Notes: generated by a model from the sequence alone, not told the origin. 64,000 nt of DNA from Xenopus tropicalis (GCF_000004195.4 NC_030678.2:138447047-138511046), one strand, 5' to 3'; positions 44,101 to 59,100 are shown, counted from the first letter of the stretch. Translations and numbers: made by a program.

Positions 44101-47100
44101 CATGGACTTAATGGATGTTTATGCTGGGGCAGGGGAGCTACCTACTCTAGGGCAAGAAGCAACTCAATGTGCACTCTGTGCAAGGATCTATGTTCTACAA
44201 ACGTCCATAAATGATCTATGTACTACGAAGGTCTGAGCTTCATCCAGGTACTACTTTCCTGCTTCAATTCAAGGGAAGCTACATGGCGCCTGATGATTGT
44301 GTGAATGTAATAGGAAATAGAAGTCATTTGACAGTACCATGCCAGATGATTTCCCCTTCTTCCTTCTTTTCTTATAAAGTTCTTTGCGATCGCATACTAG
44401 ACCCATGCTGATAAGCTTCTCAATTATTCTAGCCTTGGAGCGTTTTGCAGTCACATTCTTCATTATATTTCCCAATATGTCTAAGAAAAAAAACAGAATC
44501 AGCATCACAAATGTACTTAAATTGGTTGCCTTTTCAGGGGCCACTTTGGGAAGAAATCTTAATTAAGAATTAATTAATAATCTTAACTGTGGGTAAAATT
44601 CCTGCTAATGGACAGCAAAAAGAACATGCTTTGTGTATAGCACATACCTCCAAATTAGGGCAAATGTCATTTGTTAAAGCAAACTAATGTTATGACATAC
44701 TAATGAAATGGGGATTTTGTGATACTCACCGTTTAATCCTTTTCAGAAATCTGCGGGACACAGTGACCTTGGGGGTATAGTATCCACCAGAGGGAGGCAG
44801 TACACTTGAAGAGGAATAAACCCCTTCACCCCCAAAAGGCCCAAGAGGTGCCAATGCCTCTGGTAGAATAAGATGCGATACATAGAGGCGGAGACTATAG
44901 GCAGGAAATATAGGCTCTGCAGATAGCCTGCTGAATCAGCAGGAAATGGTAGCTTTGGATGCTCGGGTACCCTTGAAGGGGCCAGTGAGAAACACAAACT
45001 AGGAAGCAGATCTGAAGTCCTTCATGCAATCCAGGAAGAACTTGAGAGCCCTGACAGGGTCCAAAGAATGGAGTGCCAATTCCTTGGATGACTGAGGTTT
45101 TGGACAGAAAGCTGGGATGGTGATCTTTTAGTTGATGTGAAAGGTATATACCGCCTTCGGCATGAATGAGAGAACCTTACCTGACCTAAGTAAAAAACCA
45201 GGTAAGGCTGTTGACAGAAAAGAACGTTAAGCTCTGAAACTTGGCACGATGCCAATGCAGTGTTTTCAAAGTAATCCAGACCAGGAGCATCGACGCCAAG
45301 GGTTCAAATGGGGGAGCTTGCAGTGAATGGGGCCCTAAGCAAGAAGATCTGCCACTTGAGGGAGTCACCATGGAGAAGCCTTGCTTAGATTCAACAGGTA
45401 AGAGAACCAAGCCCTTTGGGGCCAATGAGAGGCAAGTAGAATCAAGGTGCACCATTCCTGCTTGATCTTCTTGAGGAATCTGGGTAAGAGAAGTAGTGAA
45501 GGGAAGATGTAGACAAAATCTTAATCCCACGTTGTTGTCAAAGCATCCACAGCCAATGTCAGGGGATCCCAGCATCTGGCTATGAAGTTGGGCACCTTTC
45601 TGTTTTGACGTAAGGCCATGAAGGTATCCCCCCAACAGTCAGTGACCATTTGAAAGACTGCTTTTGGCAGCTGAGGTAATCGGCGTGCCAGTTGGCTAGG
45701 CCAGGGATATAGATGGCTGATAGGCGAACACCGTGGGCCTCCACCCCAGTTATAATGCGGCTGACTTCTTGTGCCTCCTAGATGATTACGGTAGGCTACT
45801 GTGGTTGAGTTTTCAGACTGGATCTTTATTGCTCAACCCTTGAGTTAAGCTGTCCAGTGAAGAAGCGCTAACCTGACTTTGCAGAGCTTTAAGATATTTA
45901 TGAGGAGAGCCTCTTCCTGCGACCATGTTCCCTGAAAAATAAGAGCACCTACCTAATACCATACCCCAGCCTAGGAGACTTCCTTCTGTGTTTAGTAATG
46001 TCCATTGAAGTTTCAGGAATTACGTTTCTTGGGACATGTTGTGAGTGTTGAGCAACCACAACAGTGTCTTTCTGTTTCGAGGCTGGTGCAGTTTAATTAG
46101 TCCAGGATGTTCCACTGGAGTGAGGTAAAAATGGGTTAAGAGTACCACCTCTATGGAATAGAACATGGACCACAAGACTTGCATAGAGAAACTTACCATG
46201 GTACTGCGAGCTTGAAGGAGCTGGCGTACTAGGGATTAAGGTCTTGTGATTTTCTAAAGAGAAAGGTAAACCTTTTGATGGAATGTGTTGGAAATTATTC
46301 CAAGGAAGGGCATGTAGATACCTTGGGGGTGTAGTGTTGCGGCAACTGCTGCCATCACTTTTGTGAATACCCTCTTGGCTAAAGTGAGGCCGAACAGCAG
46401 AGCTGTGAATTGATAGTGGTGATTCTGGAATGCAAATCCCAAGAATCTCCAATGGGGACAGAAAATGGGTATGTGTTTATAGGTGTTGTTGATGTCTTGA
46501 GCTTCAAGGAACTTCCAGGATTTGGCTGAGATTACATGTTGAACCATGAAAGGCAAATTAACTTTTAGGTGCAAGAATTGTTGATTTGTTTTAGGTCCAA
46601 AACGGGTTGATAGGTTCAGTCATTTTTGGGGACTAAAAAAAACAGATTTGAATAAAATCCCCGAAACCCGTTGTTTGGAGGGACGGGCACTATGGCAGTT
46701 TTTTTGAGTCTAGAATGATGCCTAGAATGGTTGATCTTTTTTGACATTATTGTGGAGTTCGTGACATGAAGAAACGAGAGGGGAGAGAGAAATTCAAGAT
46801 GCATTCTCTAGATACTATCTTGTGTATGCACAAGTCTTGGGTGATCCTGAGCCAGGCTTCCTGAAATAGGCCCAACTTTCCTCCCATTGGAAGTTGATGA
46901 GCCGAGGTACATAGTCATGCAGAGGTGGACATGTCAGATTGTTTTGCCAGAGAGCGTTTGCCTTACCAAGTTTATCTTGGGTGGTTTTGGTGACTTTTGT
47001 AGCTGGAGTTTTGGGTTAAGGAAGGAGGGTGAGTTTTCAAGCTCTGGCCTGAATAGAAGTTTTTCCTTGAATGGCAAGGTGGTTAGGGATTTTTTAGAGG

Positions 47101-50100
47101 ATAAATTGTCCTTTGGCATAATTTCAGCCGAAGGGGAAGTGCGGGAACTGAAAGGGCTGATGTGTGGCAACTAAAAAGGGTATATGTGCGACTAATTGCC
47201 TGGACAGCATCAAAAGCAGCATCACACGGGTATTTGTTAGTGTCTCTGATCTATACAGCTAGTGACAGTGGGTCTTGCCTAGGTAATCCCAAATTGGTTC
47301 CTTCAATAAGGGAGCTGGACCAAGATTGTATGGCTCTGGTGACCCAGGCTGATGCTAAGATGGGGAAGTAGCCACCTCTGGATCAACTGGCAGGGTGCTA
47401 GAGATAAGCTGGCAGCAGAAATCAGAGAGTAGATTGAGTTTACTGAGGACACTAGAAAAAACTGAATAGAACAGGAAGTAAGGAGGGGTACGGAAGCAAA
47501 TAGGAAGGGTTTCATTGCTCTTCTAGTGGTTTGCCTCCTGCTGGTGGATACTATATCCCCATGGTTCCTGTGTCCCACATACACAAGCAAGAGATATATG
47601 CTGACACATCAAAGGCTACAATAACAACAACAAAGAGTATATGGATATGGGATATCTTTTCTAGAAACCCAATATCCAGAAAGCTATTAAAAGACCATGT
47701 GAGCAAGGTACCTTTGTTCCTAAATTTTGCATGTATATAAAAAGAAAGAAAAACAGAACAACTTCATTCTGTTAAACTTTAGAGCATACCATCTGAGTCT
47801 TTAAAGTCTTCATAAAGGCGCTGAAGTTCCAGCTCTTGATCCTCTGTCCATAGCACAATGCGAGTTCCTTTTCTGTAATAAAATATCAAAAATCAAAAAC
47901 CTGCCTAGTAATAAGCACATTCTCTAATGGAACGTGCACAGGGGAATACCTATGCTGGCATAGTTTATGTTATATCTTTGTATAGGCTACAAGCAGACTT
48001 AGGGATTAGTCCATCCAACTGAATATTCCACTTACAGCCCTGTTATAGCACAATGACTTAAAAATACACCCACTGGTTTAAAAAAAAAAAAAAAAAAAAA
48101 TACACCCACTGGACTGCTAACCAATTCCCTGGCTGGCTTTTTGCCATCCAATAATAACATAATTGGACTGCTAGGAGTATTGGTAGTTCAGGCCAGCCTG
48201 AGAGACAATGGAAATTAGTCAAGGCTTAAAATTGCATTATCAAGAAGTCAGGTGAAACTAATACAAACAAAATCTTAATTGTGTTGTTCTGTCTCTGTAT
48301 GTATTCAGTCATAGGGCAATGGTCACCATTTCTGTAATGTATCCAATATACCCACGTTTCTTGTTTGAAGTCCTTGACACTGTCAGCTAGCCCCATTTGC
48401 ACCAAATGGTTAATGACTTGCTTCCGAGTACGGGTTCCAGGTTTTAAGTTGGCGACGATATTATCCACCACATCTGCGTCTGATAAAACAAGGGTTAAAT
48501 AAAGAGATGTAGTTACAAACAAACAAAGTCTATATAATGTTGACTTTAGTAAAATATTAAAATCAGTTTAGTTCCTTACCATGCAAGCTTTATTCATATT
48601 GCCACATTTGTCTGGTCCTAGTGAACCTTGTACATTAACTATAAAAGCTCCGAAAATTGTGGCAACAGTTCTCACATATTCTAGCAGTGTCCACTAGAAT
48701 AGCTCTTTTCTATGAATGTTGAACCACCCACAGCCAAGGTTGACAGGTAGACCGGTAGACCTACACAGTTCTGGCACTTTCATGTCAATATGGACATAAT
48801 TGGCATACAATTTGAAAAGTGACAAAGACTGTCCTAATGTTTAAGAGTAAGAACCCATGGAGTGGTTGAGCAGTGAGCTATATATATTGTGCACTCTGCA
48901 ATTCCCGCTTAGTCTGCAACAAAATTACCTCCATTCATAACCTTTTTATCACAAACTGCCTAACTGAAATCTGGATTTCTTCTACAGACACTGCCTCACC
49001 TGCTGTTCTGTTCTATGGGGTATACTACAATTCCACAGAATCAATAGCCCCTAAAAGAGGAATAACTGTTACATCCCTATTCTATGTCTCTTTGATATGG
49101 AAGCACTGAATCCAAAACCCATTTTTTGGCCCACAAACACTGAAGTGAACATAATTCAAGGGCCCTAAATGTAGAGGATCAAAGTAGTACAGCTGGTTAA
49201 AGGTTGCAGATTTCACTAGTTTCTCAATTTCAGACTTTTTTTTTTTTTTTTTTTACAACTTCTGAACTTTAACAAAAAAAAAGCTAGCTTTTTTGCTTAA
49301 ATGCTCATGTGCGGGCCCCAAGAAAAGGAAGGAACGGGATCGCTCATCTCACTGGGGGGAGGCTAACATTTGGCACCCCCTAGTGAGTTAGCCTTTCATT
49401 CTCCTTTAAATAACTAATTAAATTTTGCAAGAAACTTTTTAATGATTTACCTTCTATCTCTTTGAACTGCAAATAAAGTCTCCTCAGCTCATCCTCATCC
49501 TCTGGAGTCCACTTTATGCGCTTGCGGTTCGCTTCACTGTAAATCAACAAAAAGGGAAGAAAGGTTCTCAGAATTCAGACCGCCAAAAGGTTCCACCCAG
49601 CCCTTAGGTACAGTTGGTAAGCACTGTCTCACCTCTCTTCTTCTCCAAGTTTTCTATAGCCCTCTGTCATTTCTCTAATCACATTGGTGTTTTTCCAGAA
49701 AAGAAGCTCCACATAGGCCTTGTTGTTTGTTGCCGCCAGGGAAAAGAACTTATTTAAGATGTATTTAGAAAAGGCCACCAACTCCTAGGATAATAGAATA
49801 ACTGTATTATATAAATGATGGCCTAATTATTCATTGTTTAGAGATGGTCTGCATGCATGCCCAGATTTGATCAGAATTTTGTTTAGCTTTGGGGTCACTT
49901 TCAGCAGCTATCCTGTGATCCTAATGTATCCTAGCTGATATGTCCAACCAAAAATGTCATCTGGTGATGTACCTTGCTGTCATGAGCATGGTGGAAGTGT
50001 CAGACCTGATTGTTAGGGCTGTCAGACCAAAAGAAAGGAACAGGTACATCTGTCGAGTTTATGTCATGCTTTATCCCTCTATCAGTCAGATAAAAGGGTT

Positions 50101-53100
50101 GGTCAGTGTATGGCCTCTTATACCGAACAAAACTAAGGTAGCGGTTGCTAATGTAAAATTAAATAAAGTGTAAAAATACTGCTGCCTACTGCTTTAACAA
50201 CTACAAATTTAAAAAGAGGAGGCAGAAGGACAAATGTGGTTTTAAATGCAAGCATTCTGTTGGTTTCTAAATTGTCAAATGGTAGATAGGCTAAGTTAAA
50301 GAGAAATCCATCATACCACTTTTAAATGAGCGACTTTCTTACCTTATAGGCACTTGCTGCTGGATCACCCAGAATTTTGTTGAAAATACAAAACACTGAA
50401 AGCTGAAAGAGAAGTGCCTCCATTTTGAGGTCATATGCAATACGGTGCAACATCTTCGCTACACAGTGATTGGTGTGAGCACTGTTCTGTTGGTAATTCT
50501 TCAGCAGCAGGACATAGGTTTTCACTACATTGGAGTTAGCAAACCTGCAACATTATTAAATCACAACAGACCAACATAATCACCAAACTGATCAAGAAAT
50601 TGCAATTACTTACTAGCATGGAATACATATTATTGTTATTGAGATATGAGATATATGAGAAAGAAAAAAAGACAAGGAACAATATTGTGAATTTCATTAA
50701 ATTATCAGTTGTGTTCAAATTGATGCCCCTCTGCTTTCCATCCTGGTGCCCAGAATCTCTGGAAATCAAAGGGACTTCAGGTCCCAGAATCTATCTTTTC
50801 ACAATGTGGGGAGAGGCTGCATTACACTGTGAGCGTAAGGGGGACTGGATGGGGAATTCATCCCTGAGAACAGGGATAAACTGTCATGGTTTTCTTTTAA
50901 TCGGTGGAATCACATGTCTGTGTAAAAAAATACATTTATATTTATTTCTGGAAGTTCAGACAGCTAACTAAATGAGCTCATTTAAAAAAAGGGGTGTTTA
51001 TTTTGCCTTTAAAACAGTTTGGCAAATAAGAGTGGGCTAAAATTCCTTAAAGGAGAACGAAAGGCTAGTAAAGAGTTAATCTCAAGCTGCAGGCATACCT
51101 TCAGTTGTCTCAATAGTGCCCTTAAGTCTCCCCATATTTCACCCGTTCAGAAGATCTGACGCCAAACATGGAGAAAAAATGCTGAGCTGGGTAAAGAGGA
51201 TTCCCATAATGCATCGCTCCTGCACAGACTATGGGCCCGGGACGGTCAGTACACAGGTTCAATGCCCGATTATAGATCTTTTCTCGGAAATCTCCTGGGT
51301 GTGCTTAAATTGTTATTTCTGCTTGATCTACCAGTTTTGAATCTCTGCTCTGCTCTAGAGTAAGCTGGTTGCAGCCTGCCACAAACCTTTGCCTGAATCT
51401 GACCAGAGACTTGTTAAAACCCCTTGGATACTGCACATTTAAACCCAGCTTCCTCCTCGGTCCTGACCACAACCCCGGTAAAGGCCATTGGGCATTGACA
51501 CCCCTCCACCCAAATCGCATCATTTGTACTGCATATATCACCTCTGTTCACCATCACATTTTCCTAAAACAAATCACAGCATTCACCTGGCGACCATTTT
51601 CCCTCTGACACATCATCAGTGTCATTTACATAAGTAAACAGCGCATATGTGCTATTAAGTTCATGCAACGAAGAACGCAGGCTTACACATGAAAAGCCCT
51701 GGTTAAGCTGAGCTCAGGAGTGGAGGTTAGGAGAACCCCTTCATTGGTTGCTAGACTGGAGGGCATTTGCTAACCTAAATTGAAAAGAAGTGAGCATGCT
51801 CAGTATCCAACAGCCAAAGTAACTTCCTGAGGAAGGGGGCCGAGTGGGTTAGAGGAGGAGAAGGAATCATAAGTGATGAAGGAGATGCTGCAGCCTTACT
51901 ATTAACCTTTTACCAACCAGAGTGGCAGGTATTTACATGTCCTTTAACGGCAACAAAAATAGACTTGTATTAATTATAGGGAGAATTTAGTTGCAATAGT
52001 TGGTGCATTTCTTACAGTAGTGAAGTGCTGTCCTTTAAACAAATTCAGCAATGCATTTAACATTATGCTGTGTATTTTCTCATCTTCTCTTTGTCTAATG
52101 TTACATTTTGCTTAAAGATCAGAAACCTTTCAAAGTGACAAATGTGGAAAATGAAAGGTTAAATACTTTTTTCACATTATTGTATGCTGATGGTAATTTC
52201 CTTTATTTCGTATGGTACGGCTTTGACAATTCCAGAGCATCTTACCGTTTCATGTAATCTAGAAAGTTAAATTCCCTCTCAGATACTTGAACTGAGGTAA
52301 GTTCTTCTTCCTCAATCTCATCTTCCTCTTCTTCCTCTCCCAGAACCTCACTTTCAGCCTGTGTTGATCCTAAATGTGAATAATTTAAATTAGGTAGACA
52401 AGTATTTTTAAGAAAAAAGACTACATTTCTAGCATCATTTATTTTATGTTTGGGCCATATAGACCAGGGATGTGCAACAAATGACTGGCAATCTGTGGAT
52501 TCTGGCAAATGCCAGAAGGGGCTGCTGTAAGATGCTATAGACAGTCACTATTTATTGGGCCTGTGGGGGGGCTGTTTGGGCCTCTGTGTACTTGAAATGC
52601 CTATTCTGAATACCAGTCAAGGCCTGCTATTGGGTCAAATATAGCCCATATAACAGTGATCCCCAACCAGTGGCTCATGAGCAACATGTTGCTCCCCAAC
52701 CATTTGGATGTTGCTCCCAGTGGCCTCAAAGCAGGTGCTTATTTTTAAATTTCTGGTTAGGAGGCAAGCTTTGGTCATATAAAATCCCAGTGTACTGCCA
52801 AACAGAGCCTCCTTTAGGCAGCCAGTCAACAAAGGGGCTATCAAACAGCCAATTATAGCTCTCATTGGCACCCCCAGGAAACTTTTCATGCTTGTGTTGC
52901 TCCCCAATACTTCTTCCATTTGAATGTGGCTCACGAATATAAAAGGTTGGGGGTTGGGGGTCCCTCCCTTAAAATGTTTCTTTTGTGTCCTTCATAAGAG
53001 TTCATGTTTTGCATGGAACAGCAGGAATTCAATTTTCAGGGAAGTAGTACAAACAAAGATAATATGTAATTTGCCTTTCTTCAATAAAGACCAAATCATA

Positions 53101-56100
53101 ATAATGTAGAAAGAAAACTGTTAGATAAAGTACTAAGGTGAGGTCAATAATATTATCTGGCAAAGTGCTACAACAACATCCGATTTTCATTAACAAAAAT
53201 GACCAGAGATCAAGCAAGATGCACAAAACCAGATCTAGACACAAAAACATTTGTGAACAGGTTAAAAAAAGAAACAGCAAACTTTCTTGATAAGCACTTG
53301 ATAAGCACTAATGGCAGACTTACTGGGAAGCTCTGCAAAGAGAATTTGTTTCAGTAGCTCAGTCTCTTCTTCAGGTTCTATCTCTGCAGCACCAAAAACA
53401 TCCCCCTCTGGCCAGACCTCCCTAAAAAAACAAAGGAACAACCTCATAAATAAAGCAGTACCGAGTGCAAGTAGTATCAGCACATAGCACATGTACTAGC
53501 TGACAAAGAAACAGAGAGCACTTACCTAGCAGAACGCAGCAGAACAAGGGCCTCTGCTGCACAGCCAGAGAAGAGACCATCTTGGATTCGTACTAAGGCT
53601 TCTGCCCTCTGCTCTTCTACTGGTATCTCAGAGGCAGCATCAAAAGGCACAACACTGTCAGGTAGATTTTCTGAATTCTGCGTGGATTTGAAAAGATGCA
53701 AGTTATGATTAGACACACTAATCTGAAAAAGCCTGTAGTAATTGCTTTATTCACTGCTTTATTCATATCATACCACTATGCAGGTCGTGAGCTGCTCTGA
53801 AACATTTGTCCATATTGCCGCCAGCTCCTCTGTGCTCTTAGGCTGAACCTCCTTAGCACCACTTACAGAGGATTTCTTCTTCTTTCGTTTCACACGGCGT
53901 TTCTTTTCAATAAAATTACAGCAAAGAATGGCAAAATTAAGGTAGATGAAATTAGCATCTAGAAATATTATTTGGCATTTATGTCAGTTTTAAGTTGCTG
54001 TCTCTAAAGCAGATAATTGAGTGTCTGGTCTCACCAGCTGGCCTGAATACACTTTTGAAACACAGACCCCCTAAATTGTTCTGACGATCTAAACATGTAG
54101 TTGAAGATGGGAATATTGAACCATTAGCAATGTTCTTGAAGCTGGGGACAAGTTAAGGCACCATTACTATGTTCAGTTATAAATCAGCAAACAATTCAGA
54201 TAACATATTTGCTCACAGTTTTAAAGCCTTATAGTTACTCTTTATAGTGGTGGAAAGATGTAAAACAAGAAAATCATAACTAGTAGTAAATGTTAGAAAT
54301 CTGTAGACAGAAAGGATAGCACAATGAGATTTAGAAACCGCAGAAACCACAGTACTTCAGTCTGCAAATCATATTTTATTGGTGCATATCACAACATGTT
54401 TTAGGAACTTATCCCTTTTTCCCTTGAAAAAGGAATAAGTTCCTGAAACATGTCGCAATATGCACCAATAAAAGGTAAATTGCAGAATAAAGTACTGCGG
54501 TTTCTGCATTGTTTTTAAATATCACTGTGCAATTGTTATCACACTCTGCATGGTGTGTGTTTAAACAGCGAAAAAAAGGAAATGTTTTGGAATTCCCCTT
54601 TTACATGCTTCTAACACATTATAAGTCATATGAAGTATTCCTGACAAGCTTGCCTTATTTGTAATTGGACCTTTTAAATGTTAATGTATAAAAGGAACAG
54701 TAATAGAAAACATGAAAGATTATCAAAGTAATTAAAATGTTAACGACTGTTGCCCTGCACTGGTGGCAAAAAACTGTGCTTTTGCTTCAGAAAGACTACT
54801 ACAGGTATGGGATCCCTTATCCGGAAACCCATTATCCAGAAAGCTCCGAATTACGGAAAGCCCGTCTCCCATAGACTGCATTTTAATCAAATAATTCAGA
54901 ATTTTACAACGGATTTCCTTTTTCTCTGTAGTAATAAAACAGTACCTTGTACTTGACCCCAACTAAAATATAAATAATCCTTATTGAATGCAAAACAATC
55001 CTGTTGGATTTAATTAATGTTTTATTGATTTTTTAGTAGACTTAAGGTATGGAGATCCAAATTAAGGAAACACCCCTTATCCGGAATACCCTTGGCCCCG
55101 AGCATTCTGGATAACAGGTCCCATACCTGTATAGTTTAGATAAAGTTGTTGTAACCATGGGGTAGCTATTCAAATTGAAAGAGGGCTTAAATGGACACAG
55201 ATTAACAGAATGAGCTCTGTAAAAAACCATTGTATTCTACAGAGCTTATAGGTTATCTGCTATGTAACCTGTGCCTTTCCTGTCTGAATGGCTGACTCGT
55301 GGCTACATAGCAGATTATTTGTATATAAACTTTAAGAGTCTTTCAAAATCAAACCCCCAACATTTACCAGTGCAAGGCAACTATGCATTACATTTTATTT
55401 ACTTTAAAACAGTTTTGTTTTTTTTGGCGTTACTGTTCATTTCAGTCAGTAATGTACCAGTTCACAAATAACCCCAGTGTAAATCTATCATGATTTTACG
55501 GTATGGTTTTTATTACTAAATTACACTTTTTACGTTACAAATAATTCACACTACCATTTTAAATGTTATTGTTGAACCAACAAATGTACTTTTAGCTGTA
55601 ATTTTTGTGTGTAGGCTGCCAACTCTGCGCACTGTGCCTGATTATGAGCTTTCATAAAGAGCCAGCGCTACACAATAGAACTGCTTTTAGATTAGCAATT
55701 TTTTCTCCTACTCAATGTTATCTCCTAAGTCAGTGCTGTCCAACTTCTGTTGTACCGAGGGCCGGAATTTTTCCGACCTACGTGGTGGAGGGCCGATAAT
55801 GGAAGCCAGTTTTGACCACTCCCCTTTTTGAAACCGCACCCACTTGAAACCACACCCATGTTATCACATGAACATACCCATATTAATGGTTGTAGTACAG
55901 CAAAAACCTGCCATACCCTGCAATACCCTGCCTGTGTGTGTGCCATACTCTGCCTGCCCTGCCCTACCCTGCCTTTGTGTGTGCCATCCTCTGCCTTCCC
56001 TACCCTGCCTGTGTGTGCCATACTCTGCCTGCCCTACCCTGCCTGCCATACTTTCACTGTGTGTGCCATTCTTGGCTGGTTTGTGCCATACTTGGCCTGT

Positions 56101-59100
56101 GTGTGCCATACTCTGCCTTTCCTACCCTGCCTGTGTGTGCCATACTCTGCCTTTCCTACCCTGCCTGCGTGTGCCATACTTTCCCTGTGTGTGCTATTCT
56201 TGGCTGGTTTGTGCCAAACTCTGCCTGCCCTACTCTGCCTGTGTGTGCCATACTTTGCCTTCCCTACCCTGCCTGTGTGTGCCATACTCTGCCTGCCCTA
56301 CTCTGCCTGTGTGTGCCATACTCTGCCTTCCCTACCCTGCCTGTGTGTGCCATACTCTGCCTTCCCTACCCTGCCTGTGTGTGCCATACTCTGCCTGCCC
56401 TACTCTGCCTGTGTGTGCCATACTTTGCCTTCCCTACCCTGCCTGTGTGTGCCATACTTTGCTTGCCTTATGCTGCCTGTGTGTATGCCTACAGTGACAC
56501 AATGCTGGCACTGCTCCTACAGTCTGCACAATAACTATATATTAAAAAACTTTTTAATTGCAGTACCACCTCAGTATATGTTCTTTTTGTAGTGTGCAGG
56601 GATTATTTGTGGGTTTCTACTGCTCCTGAGGTGTGAACAGGGGAACAATGGGGGTGATTACAGCCTGAGCCTGAGGTGTGAACACTGCAGGGGGTGAACA
56701 ATGCAGAGATTAAAAGGTGTGAACAACACAGGGGATTACATATTTAAACAATACAGCCTGATTACAGCCTGAATCTGAGGTGAGAACCATGCAGGGGGGG
56801 CAATTAATCACAGTACTGATACCATTTAAAGCTTACACAAGAGTAAGCCATCAAAGCAGCCAGACAGGTGGGGGGCCACACAGAGGGGGGTCGCGGGCCA
56901 CATGCGGCCCGCGGGCCGCCAGTTGGACAGCACTGTCCTAAGTCAATAAGAAGCAAAACAGGACTTGGGTTTTGTCTGCTTGGGTGCTATTCTCATGTCT
57001 ACCACTAGGAAGGGCATGGAAGCATGGTCAGCAATACAAACAATTCCTGAATTTGTTTTGCTTGTATAATGTATTTAGGATCTGGAATCATTGTTTAGTA
57101 AAATCAATGTACCATTATATACAAGCGACGGTACCAGCAAATGCTTTTAGCCCAAGGTAGAGCAACGGCATAGAAACATGGAGTTCTTAATAGTGATGTG
57201 CAGGCTGGCCTGATACCCGTGGGCCTGACCTTTGCACAACATTTTCAGGTTGAGCTCTTCTGCTTGCCCTCCCTGCCCGTGACCTTACACTGCCGGCTTC
57301 CTGCTCTCTTATTTATAAGTGCGTGCCCACCCCTTTTGTGACGTCAGCAGTGGGCTGGTCAGATGCAGGTCTATAAATAGAGGGGACTAGCCTGGTTGGG
57401 AAGGGTTCTGCCTGAGCGCGGGCAGGTTAAGGTCGTGCACTAGTTCCTAAGGGTAAAAAAAAACACAGAGCTACCAGTAGCACCTACTTGTCATGGCTAC
57501 AGAAATAGACAGTGCTGATCATGGCAGTAGCTGTGACAAGTAGCTGATACCTAGTAGCTCCATGTGTCTTCCCCTTACATTTCAGCAGCTGAATCCTTCA
57601 GCAGCAATGTCAGGGGACTGCTACCTTGTTACCTGCCCATTGTTCTGCTGATTGGCTGCTGGGTAGAAAAGGGGGGTGAAATTACTCCAAGTAAAAGCAC
57701 ATGCCTGATGGCACTTGGGAAAGTAAGAATATGTATAGCCCCCACATCAAAATTTGTTAAATTAAAAACAAAAAAATATGTTTGCTCTTTTGAAAAAGCA
57801 ATTTCAGTACAGAATAATGCCAGAGGAGCCCTATTAACGTATGCATTTTGAAAGAAAACATTTATTCCATTAAAGAATGGATTTGCACAAGATATGGTAT
57901 GGCTAATGGCATTGTTGAAATGGCAGTCCTGCAGCCATTTCCCTGAATAAAATATTCAGGGATTCTGTTAGTTGGAACAAAGTTAGGCTGTTTGTTAAAA
58001 AAAAATGGGCTACATAGGTACAGTACAAACAATGGACAGATATACTGCTGAGTGGCAGGTTGATAGCCTGTTCCTCCCTCACCTGTACGACCACAGTCTG
58101 TTTTCCTTTGCAAAATTTTTCTAACATTTTAAGAAACAAATGTGTTGTCTCCACCAGATCCTTTAAGAAGGAACGTGGCTGCTTAGTCTCATCAAATTTC
58201 CTGAATAGCGCCAGAAAGAGCTCTCGGTACTCCATTAAATAGAATATGTTATCTGTGGGGGAAACAGCAGGAGACAATAAAGTTCAATATAAATTCCCAT
58301 TTGGAAACCAGAAAAGCAACCTAAAAGCTATAATCCTTTCAAAACATATTCATCTGCCCATAAGTGATGTTGTAAGTTAGAAATTAGCAAACTTGTGGCC
58401 AAATGTTACCTTGATACATTGTTAGTATTATTTTATGCTGCCTATTCGTTACACTATGATAGGTTACACAAGGCCCATTTCACATAATCTTGGACCTCAG
58501 TAACAACATATACCAATCTGGATATACAAAGTTCATATTGCAGTCATTGTTACACTAGTAATCTAAACAAGAAATGTTGCCACAATGTTGACGCGAAATA
58601 TATAGCAATGGTAACAGTTTATTATTTTTCCTAGATATCTGATAGATGGCTATACCATATACTAAGGCTTGTTAGAAAGTGACTCTCACTTTTAATGATT
58701 TTGCTGCTTTCCCTCACAGCCTCTTCCTTAGAATGGTCCATCTCATGAACAGTGCTTAGAAGCTCTTGATACGCTTTTAGAGCAAGGTGCATTCTGGCAA
58801 GGAAAGAAAACACTGTCACTTTATCTTTAAAGGGTATATACTATATAATGCAGTGATGTTATAAGGTTATGAGGCTGGATGGAAACTGGGGCAGCCTCTT
58901 GCTTAATAAGCTAATCTTATAAGTGGTAAAGCAGAACCAGTTTGTTATACTGGTTGTGCTCGTTATTTTTAGTTTTGCCTATAGACATATTACCAACCAT
59001 GGGCCTACTATGATGTTAGTGTCCCATTACGCAAAGCAGGGAGTGGTGCCAGATAACATTCCAGATGCTGTGAAATCACTGAAGCAAGGCCAGTCAAACA

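Noticed and set aside
46887..47174. 95-codon plus-strand ORF
   Set aside because: It is antisense to the gag-like segment of the DIRS element, whose coding direction is minus.
55828..56592. 254-codon and overlapping Cys/Pro/Leu-rich ORFs on both strands
   Set aside because: Generated by the 34-bp repeat array within a hAT element; the same peptide recurs in all three frames.
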